A stretch of 64,000 nucleotides of DNA from Bacteriovoracaceae bacterium (GCA_028378565.1 JAONMX010000001.1:99878-163877), one strand, 5' to 3'. Numbered from the stretch's first letter, positions 50,439 through 60,078 are shown. Notes: generated by a model from the sequence alone, not told the origin. Made by a program: numbers and translations.

Positions 50439-51200
50439 ATGACAATTTCAATCGCAATTATTGATAAGAAAAATGCTCTTTTTGGCTGTGCTGGATTCAC
50501 TCATTGGCATTGTCTTGGGGCAATCAATTACACAATGAATGAATCAGGTATAATCTTGTCTCAAGGAAGTTATTCCTATGCCTACTTAGAAGGGGGAAGC
50601 TTATTGCTTGATAAACTAAGCCCCGAAGAAATACATAAAAAAGTGGCCAAAGAGGACATGTCTTACAAAACTAGACAGGTCGGTATTATCAACAAGAACT
50701 TAGAGTCCTACTGCTTTACAGGTGAAGATTGTATAGATTTTGCAAATCACACTAAAGGTGATGACTTTATTATTCTTGGTAATCTTCTATCAAATAAAGA
50801 CGTTATTAAGAATTCACTATCTGCACTTAAAGATGATCAAAGTATAGACAAAAGGCTTCTGTCTGCTCTTAAAGTGGCACTTAGAAGTGGTGGGGAGATA
50901 AGAGGTATAGAGTCTAGCTACCTTTGTGTAAAAAAGCTCACAAATGAACAATTAACAACGCTCATAGACGCTAGAGTTGATCTAGATAGTGATCCCTTAG
51001 CAAAACTTGAAACTCTCGTTAATCGAATTAATGACTACAATGAGCTTGAAGATATTCTAAGTCAAAAAGAGAATCTTGAAAATAAAGACTATATCGAAAT
51101 ACTTAAGAACTATCTTAAAAGACCCCATGCTAATGAGGCTTATTTTTGGCTCTCTAAAAGTGTAATGGAAATAGCTCTGCTGCTACCCATAGACCTGTAA
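50439..51200 (+). CDS. DUF1028-family protein, C-terminus replaced by IS sequence
   Basis: 'TISIAIIDKKNALFGCAGFTHWHCLGAINYTMN...RQVGIINKNLESYCFTGEDCIDFAN...GNLLSNKDV...SGGEIRGIESSYLCV'. Confidence 0.65.
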   Translation: MTISIAIIDKKNALFGCAGFTHWHCLGAINYTMNESGIILSQGSYSYAYLEGGSLLLDKLSPEEIHKKVAKEDMSYKTRQVGIINKNLESYCFTGEDCIDFANHTKGDDFIILGNLLSNKDVIKNSLSALKDDQSIDKRLLSALKVALRSGGEIRGIESSYLCVKKLTNEQLTTLIDARVDLDSDPLAKLETLVNRINDYNELEDILSQKENLENKDYIEILKNYLKRPHANEAYFWLSKSVMEIALLLPIDL

Positions 51201-52072
51201 AAGAAAAAAAAGGTCGTATCTTTAACGAAGAGTATCTACAAATTTTAAACTACTATGGAATTAAAGCACAAAAGACTAATGTCGCTTCACCTCATGAAAA
51301 CGGTGTCGTTGAATCTCAAAATGGTCATCTTAAAAATAAGATTAAGCAAGCACTCCTACTCAGAGGTAGTTTTAATTTTGATACCATTGAAGATTATGAA
51401 TCATTCCTTCGCACTCTTATTGATAAAGCGAACAAGGCAAGAACAAAGAAATTTGAAGAAGAAAAAGTTCACCTTCGTTCAATCCCATCAAAGCCACTCC
51501 CAGAGTATCAAGAAGAGTACGTTAAGGTCAGAAACAGAAGTACTATTTATGTAAAGAAAGTCACTTACTCAGTTCCATCACGTCTTATCGGATCAAAATT
51601 AAAAGCTAAAATCTATGAAAACAAGATTGAGTTAATTTCCGGGACCACTTGTGTGCATGAGATGCCAAGAGTTCTTGGTGATCGTGGCTCAGTTATCAAC
51701 TATCGTCACATTATCCACTCTCTTGTGAGAAAGCCTGCTGCCTTTGATGGATACAAGTACCGAGAAGAACTTTATCCAACTAACAATTTTAAAATGGCAT
51801 ATGAATGGCTCATTAAAAATAAGTCTCATAGAGCTGCAACGCTAGAGTACCTTCGTATCTTGAAGTTTGCAGCGGATAACTTTGAAGAGGATGTTGATAT
51901 TGCCCTAGCTCTCATCTTTGAAGAAGAGAAGCCCAAAGTATCTATAGATATTATTACTGACTTGATTCTTACCAAAACACAGATAATTGAAGACTCAATT
52001 GAGCTGATACCAGACCTAAACCTTTACGATAATCTAATATTAGGAGATGACATTGAAAACCAATACCACTGA
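51166..52072 (+). pseudogene. istA: istA transposase C-terminal half
   Basis: 'NSSAATHRPVKEKKGRIFNEEYLQILNYYGIKAQKTNVASPHENGVVESQNGHLKNKIKQALLLRG' and continuing to '...DDIENQYH*'. Confidence 0.85.
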
Positions 52073-52786
52073 ACTTTTAAGAGAACTAAAACTATCTGCC
52101 TTTGCCAGTAACTTTGAAGAAGTTGAAAAGAAAGCAACAAGAGCCAACTGGTCTTATGAGAAGTTTTTAAGTGAGCTTTCCACGATGGAGCGAGATCATA
52201 GAGTTGAGCAAAAAACACAACGCCTTTTAAAGCAGTCAAAGATTCCACCACAGTACACACTGGATGACATGGACCAGAGACTATTAACAGCAAAGCTTAG
52301 AAAGTCATTGGCTGCACTACTTAAGGGGGAGTTTGTCTATGAAGCTGGAAATGTCCTCGCTTTTGGTCTTCCCGGTCGTGGTAAGAGCCATTTTTTAGGT
52401 GCTCTAGGGCGTGAACTTATTCTTCGATTTAACATGAGCGTTTACTTTTCTCCAACGTTTAAGCTGGTTGAGAAGCTTCTTGTGGCAAAGAAAGAATTAG
52501 AGCTTGAAAAGGCACTGAAAAGGTTTGATAAGTTTGACGTGGTGTTTTAGATGACATTGGCTACGTTCAACAAAGCCGTGACGAAATGGAAGTTCTTTTT
52601 ACCTTTTTGGCCGACAGGTATGAAAGAAAGAGTCTTATGATCTCAAGTAACTTGGTATTTTCCAAGTGGGAGCAGATATTTAAAGACCCAATGACCACAA
52701 TGGCAGCAGTAGACAGGCTCGTACACCACTCAACAATACTTGAGTTTAGTGGCGAGAGTATCAGGGCCAGAGAGGCCAAGAAATAG
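52047..52786 (+). pseudogene. istB: istB helper ATPase, frameshifted
   Basis: 'LAFGLPGRGKSHFLGALG' then stop after 'FDVVF'; Walker B and rest 'LDDIGYVQQSRDEMEVLFTFLADRYERKSLMISSNLVFSKWEQIF' in another frame. Confidence 0.85.
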
Positions 52787-53034
52787 GGCCTTGGTCGTAA
52801 AATCAAGTAATTACACTCTTGTTACACATTTCCTGTAATCAAGGTATTTCAAAGTGTACGTTTCTTAGTACAGGTAAATAAGTCAGGAGTAATCTGTATT
52901 CTAAATGGTTCTACATTCAAAAGATATTTAATTGTTGAATAAGGAAACGATTTTAGTTTGGTAGTACTTTATTTTTATAAGCGGTTAGCCGATAAGTCCA
53001 GAGAGGTAACTATATTAAATAGCACTTATAAATT

Positions 53035-54720
53035 ATGACTAAACTTAATAATAAACTCTTTCTAATATTTGCCTGTCTGTGTGGATTCTTAGGGAATGGA
53101 ACGGCTTCTGGTGATTGTCGTAACCTTCGTGACGGTACAATCGAAAAACTAATTTGCGAAACAGAGCCAGCTTTACTTGAAGTACTTAACCCTGGCTTAG
53201 AAATTCCTAAATGTGGAGAAAAGAATATCAAGCCTCAGATCATATCTGGGGATACTCCTGTATCAGCAGTATTTGTATCATGTAATCCTCAAAATAAAGA
53301 ATCGTGCGAGGAGATCGCTAGGAAAATATGGACTGAGGGTAATGGGGCAACTGTTAACATTATAATTGAGAAAAGCAGTATGTCTGAACTAGAAGAAATG
53401 TTGAATGGTTTATCAAATCTTTCTGGAGGTAATAGGCTAAATATCATTCCTGTATCCTCACCTGTCCCAACTTATATGCGAGATCCAGGTCTTTTTAGAA
53501 GTTCTTCCGAGGGAACATCCTTTGTCTCAAATCCGTACAAGAGTCAAAGTAGAGGCACTAATTATAATTCAACGGGCTTAATGGAAGAAGTTTCAAGACA
53601 GTGTGGCTATAAATATGAGTCAAGCTTCTTAAATTTGAGTAAATTTGATTCAACTTATAACTTAATTTTACAGAAGGATAGAGATATTTATGAAGAGTTA
53701 TACGGCAAAGAGTCTGTAGACTATTTTTTAGATAAGCCTATTAATCCGTCATCAGCTAAGAATGAAGCAATTGGTCTACTGTGGGGCAGAAAAGGTTTAG
53801 ACAGTCCGCTAATGGGGGGGAACTTCATGGGAGTTCCTGGAGGGGGAATAGTAATTGGAAAATCCGGAGATAAAGCTGCAGACCCCGAAATTATAAATTT
53901 CTTTCGCCAGGATCAAGATGTTTTTGAGTTAGAGATACCTAAATTAGCAGTTGGTCATATAGATGAAGTTTTTAATATTGTTCCTTCGAAGTCTACATGT
54001 GGATACGCAGTTTTAAGAGCTTCACCAATAGCTATGAGAGAATTTTTACAAACACGTCCATCTCATGAAGACATGGGGAAGAGGGTCTTTTTTCATCTTG
54101 ACATTATAAAAGCCCATGAATCATTAAGGGATAATCCTAAGAAGAGAGCCTTACTCAAGCCTCTTTGGGAGCGACTAACGAAACTCCAATCACTAGGAAG
54201 GCAGCTCACTACTCAAGAGCGTAACGAATGGAACCGTATTAAATTAGAGGTTTCTGTAATTATGGGATTAGACACGAGAATAAAATCAATTCTTTCCAAT
54301 GAAAAACTTCAGGAACAATGGGACAATGCCCAAGCAATTATTAATCGTAGTACTAAAGATTTAATAGCCAGAATAAGCCGGCAAAAAGGGGCGAAATGTA
54401 AGCCAGAGGTAATCGACCTTCCTGTCTCCTGGAATTCGATAGGCCAGCCAATACTACCAAATCCTGTAAATGGTTTAGCTATAAATGGACGCTACTTCTA
54501 TTCTGAACAAGCTATTACTAGTTCGGTGCCAGTGTGGAATGGCAATACGACTGAGACTTTAGATGAAAGTATTATCTATTCTCCTCTAGAAGAAGAAGTT
54601 CGAAGAAAGTTACAGCCACTATTTGGATCAAGGCTTAGCTCGATCTCAACATCCCAATATGATTCAGGTGATGGAAACCTTCACTGTGCAACAACTAATG
54701 TCTATCTGCCATGTAAATAA
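53035..54720 (+). CDS. Secreted protein-arginine deiminase (PAD catalytic domain family) homologue
   Basis: Signal peptide; 'YMRDPGLF', 'LDSPLMGGNFMGVPGGGIVIG', 'LAVGHIDEVFNIVPSKSTCGYAVLRASP', 'IKSILSNEKLQEQWDNAQAIINRSTKDL', 'ILPNPVNGLAINGRYF', 'YDSGDGNLHCATTNVYLP' align to PAD motifs (GHVDE, GEVHCGTN). Confidence 0.85.
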   Translation: MTKLNNKLFLIFACLCGFLGNGTASGDCRNLRDGTIEKLICETEPALLEVLNPGLEIPKCGEKNIKPQIISGDTPVSAVFVSCNPQNKESCEEIARKIWTEGNGATVNIIIEKSSMSELEEMLNGLSNLSGGNRLNIIPVSSPVPTYMRDPGLFRSSSEGTSFVSNPYKSQSRGTNYNSTGLMEEVSRQCGYKYESSFLNLSKFDSTYNLILQKDRDIYEELYGKESVDYFLDKPINPSSAKNEAIGLLWGRKGLDSPLMGGNFMGVPGGGIVIGKSGDKAADPEIINFFRQDQDVFELEIPKLAVGHIDEVFNIVPSKSTCGYAVLRASPIAMREFLQTRPSHEDMGKRVFFHLDIIKAHESLRDNPKKRALLKPLWERLTKLQSLGRQLTTQERNEWNRIKLEVSVIMGLDTRIKSILSNEKLQEQWDNAQAIINRSTKDLIARISRQKGAKCKPEVIDLPVSWNSIGQPILPNPVNGLAINGRYFYSEQAITSSVPVWNGNTTETLDESIIYSPLEEEVRRKLQPLFGSRLSSISTSQYDSGDGNLHCATTNVYLPCK

Positions 54721-54781
54721 ATGAAGTAATATCTATAGCTAATCTCTGTTCGACTAATTCTTATTTCTAGAGGGGTTTTAA

Positions 54782-54834
54782 TTAAGTAGCTCTTTTTTTC
54801 GAGCGCTGGGGTTAAATAAAAAAGAGCTACTTAA
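54782..54834. repeat. 17-bp inverted repeat downstream of PAD gene
   Basis: TTAAGTAGCTCTTTTTT ... AAAAAAGAGCTACTTAA. Confidence 0.7.
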
Positions 54835-54885
54835 ATTTTACAGGAAAGTAATCCAAAATGTTACCTTTTAAGGATTGGCCATACT

Positions 54886-54909
54886 GACCTCAAAACGAGG
54901 TCTTTTTTT
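54886..54909 (+). terminator. Rho-independent terminator
   Basis: GACCTC-AAAAC-GAGGTC-TTTTTTT. Confidence 0.8.
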
Positions 54910-54951
54910 GAGTTCATTAGTCGGCTTATGAGACTTTTCGATGAGTAATTA

Positions 54952-55017
54952 TAACTGTCGTTGGCGTGTAAAAGTAACTGTCGTTTGCGTGTAAAAGTAA
55001 CTGTCGTTTGACAGTTA
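54952..55017. repeat. 23-bp tandem repeats ending in a palindrome
   Basis: TAACTGTCGTT(G/T)GCGTGTAAAAG x2, then TAACTGTC-GTTT-GACAGTTA. Confidence 0.75.
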
Positions 55018-55329
55018 CCACCTTTATCGTTGATAAATATAAAATAAACCTCGATTCTTTGTACTTTATTAATCTATTTAAACAGAAAGTGAGGTGAATA
55101 ATGGGAATTACAAATAGGGCATCGGTTTTCTTTGGACTTCGATACTATTTCACATCGGCGTATCTATATTATTGAATGTCGATGGTATGGGAGAGCGTTG
55201 AGTAAGGGAGATTTGTCCCAAAGTAATAAACTTATTTACTCTGCTATAACTGAACAAGAAATATATTCCCAACAGTTCGAATCTATCCAATTCTCTTATA
55301 AAAACCCCAATTAATTCGATACGATAATA

Positions 55330-56463
55330 ATGATGAACTTATTGAAATTAATCACATTTTTATCGATATTATTATCAGGACTTACTTGGGCTAAAAGTGA
55401 TCTGGATAATTATTATAACTTAGAATCAGAAGTTGCAAAATTACGTGCTGAATTTAGAGATAATCAAGGTCTTATTTCAGAACACAACACAACTTCAAAC
55501 AATTTCTGGTCACCATCATCAACTAAGAAAATTCTCGATCGACTTCACAAAGATCAAGATAGAATACTCAAAGAAATGAAACCTAAGGTTGATGAGATGA
55601 AAAGGCTTGAACAATCACTCGAAGTTCAAGCGTGGGATTATAGATTTGGTGCACTTGAACAAGTAAATACTCTTTTAGGTAATGTTTCTCAGAATAATAC
55701 TTGTTCAGCTCAAGGCCAACAGTTATTTACTAGTGATAAGGCTTTTGAGGCTTGGAATGCTCAAAATGGTGATATTGATAGAAAGGTCGCTTATTACGCT
55801 GAGAAGAATGGGTATATAAGCAATTGTTTAAAGACTATTAATGACGGCGAGGAAAAAAAAGTAGAAAAGAGAACATCAAGATTGTGTAAAAAAGATGCTA
55901 AAGAACTAGATCCGTATAGTCACAGAATAGATTCATCCAAACATGCCTATAGAACTACTACTGGTAACTATACATTATCTAAAAAAAGAGGACAATTGGT
56001 GATTTCAACAAGTATATACTTTTTATTTAAGGGAGAAGAAAAGGATCGAGAAGAAGCTTTCAGAGTGTTGGAAGATACGAAAAAATGTATTGTGAATTTC
56101 TATGCAAAATCTGGCATTAAGCTTGACTTAACTTTCTATTATGAAACTGGCCCTCGTGACAAACAGGTTTGTGACCATTTTGTTAACCTTCACACGAGAA
56201 CAAATAGAGCAGACTCAGGCAACTGGGCGACAGAGGGTGCCGCTAATCCTAATATGAGTAACTCAAATAGATGTGCTCTTTATTTACATGAACTTGGTCA
56301 TAAGCTTAATCTACCAGACACTTATCCAGACCCAGCATGTCCCGATAGAGAAATAATTAGCCCGATAGGAGATATCATGAGAGTAGGCTCTTATGGTCAA
56401 GTTGAAGATAGCAAGCTCTACCCTTACGCGATTAAAGAAATGTTGGGAGACATCTGTGAATAA
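55330..56463 (+). CDS. Secreted zinc metalloprotease, metzincin-like
   Basis: Signal peptide; HELGHKLNLPD zinc motif and downstream 'GDIMRVG' Met-turn-like motif. Confidence 0.75.
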   Translation: MMNLLKLITFLSILLSGLTWAKSDLDNYYNLESEVAKLRAEFRDNQGLISEHNTTSNNFWSPSSTKKILDRLHKDQDRILKEMKPKVDEMKRLEQSLEVQAWDYRFGALEQVNTLLGNVSQNNTCSAQGQQLFTSDKAFEAWNAQNGDIDRKVAYYAEKNGYISNCLKTINDGEEKKVEKRTSRLCKKDAKELDPYSHRIDSSKHAYRTTTGNYTLSKKRGQLVISTSIYFLFKGEEKDREEAFRVLEDTKKCIVNFYAKSGIKLDLTFYYETGPRDKQVCDHFVNLHTRTNRADSGNWATEGAANPNMSNSNRCALYLHELGHKLNLPDTYPDPACPDREIISPIGDIMRVGSYGQVEDSKLYPYAIKEMLGDICE

Positions 56464-57244
56464 AAAAATAAATATACTCACTCTCTTATTATTGATCAGC
56501 ACTATGACGTTTGCAACTTCATCCAATAAAAATCATATTATATTTTATGTTCATGGTGGAGCCATGAAATCTTATACAGACGATACAATTACAATCAACC
56601 CTCAGGGCGATATTTCTCTATCAAAAATCTCACCAACATTCGCTAAATATCCTAATACCATTGGCCAGTTTGAATATCAGATTTCTAAAGATGACTTATC
56701 CAAGCTTCAAATGCTTATCACGACTAAAAGAAAAAATATCAAACATCATCAACCAAGAGGAGGAGCAATAGTTGAAGAGCTTCACATTGGTAATGATAAA
56801 ATATTTTGGACATCAAGAGATCAGTCAGACTCAATTAAGGCAATTAGATCAGAGTTTTTAAAACTGGCCAAACAAGCCTATAAAAATCCAGTTAAAGCGA
56901 TGTCATTAGAGTGCTCTCAAGACAAGACTCAAATTAAATGCGCTTACAAAAATGTTAGTAAAGAAACTGTCGATACTGTTGACCCACTAGGTGTTTCATA
57001 TTCAGTATCTTGCTTAGATATTCGTGGAAAAAAGAAAGTTCTCCATGAACTCAAAGAATATAACCCTAAGAAAATGACACCTAAAAAAATCAAAATAAAG
57101 CCAAATGAGGAATACAAATTCTCAATCAAAACAAGTCATGTATGTGATTATCGAGTTGTGGTCAAAACAACAGATATGATGATTAATAAAAATTACAAAG
57201 ATGTTCTTCTAGGTGAGCTTGTCTCAAATCAAATAACAAAATAG
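56456..57244 (+). CDS. Secreted hypothetical protein
   Basis: GTG start overlapping protease end; signal peptide 'NKKINILTLLLLISTMTFAT'. Confidence 0.6.
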   Translation: MNKKINILTLLLLISTMTFATSSNKNHIIFYVHGGAMKSYTDDTITINPQGDISLSKISPTFAKYPNTIGQFEYQISKDDLSKLQMLITTKRKNIKHHQPRGGAIVEELHIGNDKIFWTSRDQSDSIKAIRSEFLKLAKQAYKNPVKAMSLECSQDKTQIKCAYKNVSKETVDTVDPLGVSYSVSCLDIRGKKKVLHELKEYNPKKMTPKKIKIKPNEEYKFSIKTSHVCDYRVVVKTTDMMINKNYKDVLLGELVSNQITK

Positions 57245-57254
57245 CCACCGAACT

Positions 57255-57338
57255 TTTGAACTTTTTAACACCCAAAACTAAAAAGAGCGATCAAAAACCA
57301 AGTAATCTCAAGTACTTGTCGCTTTTAAAAAGTTCAAA
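57255..57338. repeat. 14-bp perfect inverted repeat adjoining right att-like site
   Basis: TTTGAACTTTTTAA (57255-57268) / TTAAAAAGTTCAAA (57325-57338). Confidence 0.7.
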
Positions 57339-57339
57339 T

Positions 57340-57354
57340 ATGGCGGAGACGGCT
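57340..57354. repeat. Right att-like 15-mer
   Basis: ATGGCGGAGACGGCT, one mismatch to 46036..46050. Confidence 0.45.
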
Positions 57355-57675
57355 AGTTCCGCACATTCTTAGTTATATCGTTAAAATCTCATGAAAGCGA
57401 GGGCAGAAATGCCGTCATGTAACCATCGTACAGGACTGCCGTGACAGAATTTGGGATGGACCCAAGAGTGCTTATAGGTAATCGAAGTATCTAAAATCAC
57501 AATTTTCCGACAAAAACACTCAACAATCTCCACGATCTAGCCGATAGGAAACCAACTATAGGCTATTGAGTTTAGGGAATTTTGTAACTGGTTTAGAGAA
57601 GTTTCTAAATCTTATGAGAGCTTACTCATCAATTCGGAAAAAGCGAAAAGTGTAGCTTAGTAAACTGGAGTTAAA

Positions 57676-59178
57676 ATGAGTAGACACCATATTACTTGCC
57701 CCATTCATGGGAGTATAAGTTTTAATGATGAAGAAAAAGCCCTTATTGACCATAGATATTTTCAAAGACTACGAAACATAAAACAGTTAGGTCTAACATA
57801 TCTTGTGTACCCAAACGCAGTTCATAGCCGATTTGCTCATTCTATTGGAGTTATGCATTTAGCTGGCTAGCTCTGTGATGCTCTTTTAAACCCTTTAAAA
57901 GAGAAAAATCTCAGCATGCAAAGTTATGAATACACTTTGAGAGTAATCAGACTTGCCGGACTTTTTCACGATTTAGGCCACGGTCCATTAAGCCACTTTT
58001 TTGAACATTGTTTTCAACCGAAAAAATTAAAAGAATTGAACAATGAATACAAATTTTCTGAAAAATGGTTTAAGTCAAAAGGGGACTCAGATCAATTTAA
58101 CTCAAGCAAGCTTGAGCACGAGCACATCTCGGCTGCTCTAATCAAGAAGATGATACCTGAGAATGATTTAGCCCAGGATATATGTTCAATGCTTTTTGAC
58201 GATATTGTTCCGTCAAATACTTTTAAAGCACATCTTAAGAAAATTGCCCAGCTAACATGTAAAGAAAAAATTAATGACGAATTTCTATACTCTCTAAAGC
58301 AAATTTTTAAATCGATCATATCTGGTGAAATAGATGCCGACAGACTTGATTACCTACAGCGTGATTCTCATTTTTCTGGCGTCAAGATTAGTTCTATTGA
58401 CATTGATCACATTATCAACTCTATAAGTTTAAAACACAATAAAGCACACGGATTTTATATAAGAATATCACCAAGTGCTGTTTCATCTGTAGAACAAATA
58501 TTAATCTCAAGAAGACAGATGTTTAATCAAGTCTATTTACATCGAACTTGCTTCTTGTTCGGCAAGTTAATTGAAAACATTGTTCATGAAAAGAAAATAT
58601 CTATTTGGAAAAATCATTCTCTCGATGATTTCGTTAAACTTACTGATGAAGTATTCATAAACGCCATTATGAAAAAATCAGGAATTGAAAAAGAAATTGA
58701 CGAGGATAGCTCTGTTCAAATTTCAGCACTTCTTTTTCAGTCAAGAATGCCTTTGAGTAGAATTACTGAACGTTATGTGGCAGAGGGCAATCTAGAGCAA
58801 CACAAAGAAGATTTAAAAAAAATTCCTAAATATGAAGATGCTGAATTTTATGCGATCACACCTAAAGAGTTTACCAAGCTTTCTAGAAATCAAGAGAAGA
58901 AAGGAAAAAACTCTTTAATTCATATCTCTCTCCACGATAGTGAAGCAACAATTCCCCTAAATGCCTTTTCTGAGGTTTTTGATAGCACGCTCTGGAGAAA
59001 GAATGTAATTCGACTACTTGTTGTTAAAAGCCCAATAGCGACGGCCCGTGAAAAAGATTTACTAAACAACCAAATAGTAAAAAATAGTAAAATTGATCAA
59101 GTAGTTGCTGATGGCGAAGAAAGGCTTAAAAAACTAGATGGAAAAGGAAAACAAAAGAAAAAATCAAACCAGCCGTAA
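57676..59178 (+). CDS. HD-superfamily phosphohydrolase (dGTPase/SAMHD1-like) with in-frame TAG at 57868
   Basis: '[43 protein letters not shown]...LAGLFHDLGHGPLSHFFE...GEIDADRLDYLQRDS'; both track ORFs in the same frame. Confidence 0.75.
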
Positions 59179-59436
59179 ACCACTCAAAGCAATTCGATTT
59201 ATCTTAGAAACTCGGCGAAGATAAGATAATAGGTTTTGCACTTCATCTTTCAATATAATTATCTCATCATTTTCAAATGAATTGTTGTCATCAAGCAACT
59301 CGATTCGACTTAGCTTCTTATCGATTTCTCTTTCAATTTCAAATAGCTGCTGATTTGTAATGGGTTCCATGTAACGCTTATAGCAATAGAATTTTAATAA
59401 TAAAAGAAATTCGTTAACTGTTTGAAAAAAGGGCAC
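59164..59436 (-). CDS. Hypothetical protein
   Basis: ORF convergent with HD gene; no recognised motif. Confidence 0.4.
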   Translation of the reverse strand: MPFFQTVNEFLLLLKFYCYKRYMEPITNQQLFEIEREIDKKLSRIELLDDNNSFENDEIIILKDEVQNLLSYLRRVSKINRIALSGLRLV

Positions 59437-59473
59437 TAGATTCTAGCGCCCTCCAAATCCCCATAATTTTTAA

Positions 59474-59788
59474 CTAGCTAGCAATGCTAATATCCTCAAA
59501 AACTTGCTCATGAGCATGTCCTTGAAAATCTACTGCAATGCTGTTGCTAAGAACTGTACGTCCCCAAACTTTTTCAGATCTACCAGAGGGCCCAATTTTG
59601 GAGCCAACTTGCTGGATAAAACCTTTCTTCTCAAGGGGAGCAAAGAGTTTGTTGAGATGAAGATAATACTTCCAATCTCTACGATGAATTCCGCTACTGA
59701 CATCATTTCTGTAAATAAGGTCAATAGTCTCATTTGCAGTTTTTGGAACTGCGCCAATACAATCTAAAAGTAAAATCTCTTTTTCCAT
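59474..59788 (-). CDS. Hypothetical protein, possibly winged-helix
   Basis: AAGGAGGAATCTC-ATG RBS/start; 'MEKEILLLDCIGAVPKTANETIDLIYRND...LFAPLEKKGFIQQVG'. Confidence 0.6.
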   Translation of the reverse strand: MEKEILLLDCIGAVPKTANETIDLIYRNDVSSGIHRRDWKYYLHLNKLFAPLEKKGFIQQVGSKIGPSGRSEKVWGRTVLSNSIAVDFQGHAHEQVFEDISIAS

Positions 59789-60078
59789 GAGATTCCTCCT
59801 TAAAAAGCATGAATCCAATTGCCGGTGACGCAGCGGGTCATGCTATTTATGAATTAGCTCGATAGACTGTAATTGTTGAGATCACAGTGAAAGTCACCTG
59901 GCTTTCATTATCAAGCTCGATATTTCAAAGACTTATGAAGCTTAAATGGGGATTTGAGGCCATAAGTCTTTAATATCAGCCCTAAAAAACTGACTAGAAA
60001 ATTCTAACACTGTGGAAATCGGCCAAAAGGCCACATTGCGTTATAAAACTGAAGCTATAACAATTATTGAAATTCTTG

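Larger units (their letters stand above)
51166..52790 (+). mobile_element. Decayed IS21-family element, istA 5'-truncated and istB frameshifted
   Basis: IstA-like and IstB-like reading frames in IS21 order; left part missing. Confidence 0.85.

Noticed and set aside
52024-52293. 89-aa minus ORF
   Set aside because: Antisense to istB remnant.
54952-55017. Considered as a CRISPR array
   Set aside because: Repeats are directly tandem without spacers and no cas-like genes occur in the window.
55132-55314. 60-aa ORF 'RRIYIIECRWYGRALSKGDLS'
   Set aside because: TTG start, no family I can name confidently; may be a gene fragment but not supportable.
57355-57675. Possible tmRNA or other structural RNA after the right att-like site
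   Set aside because: No tRNA-like domain or tag-encoding ORF could be reconstructed.
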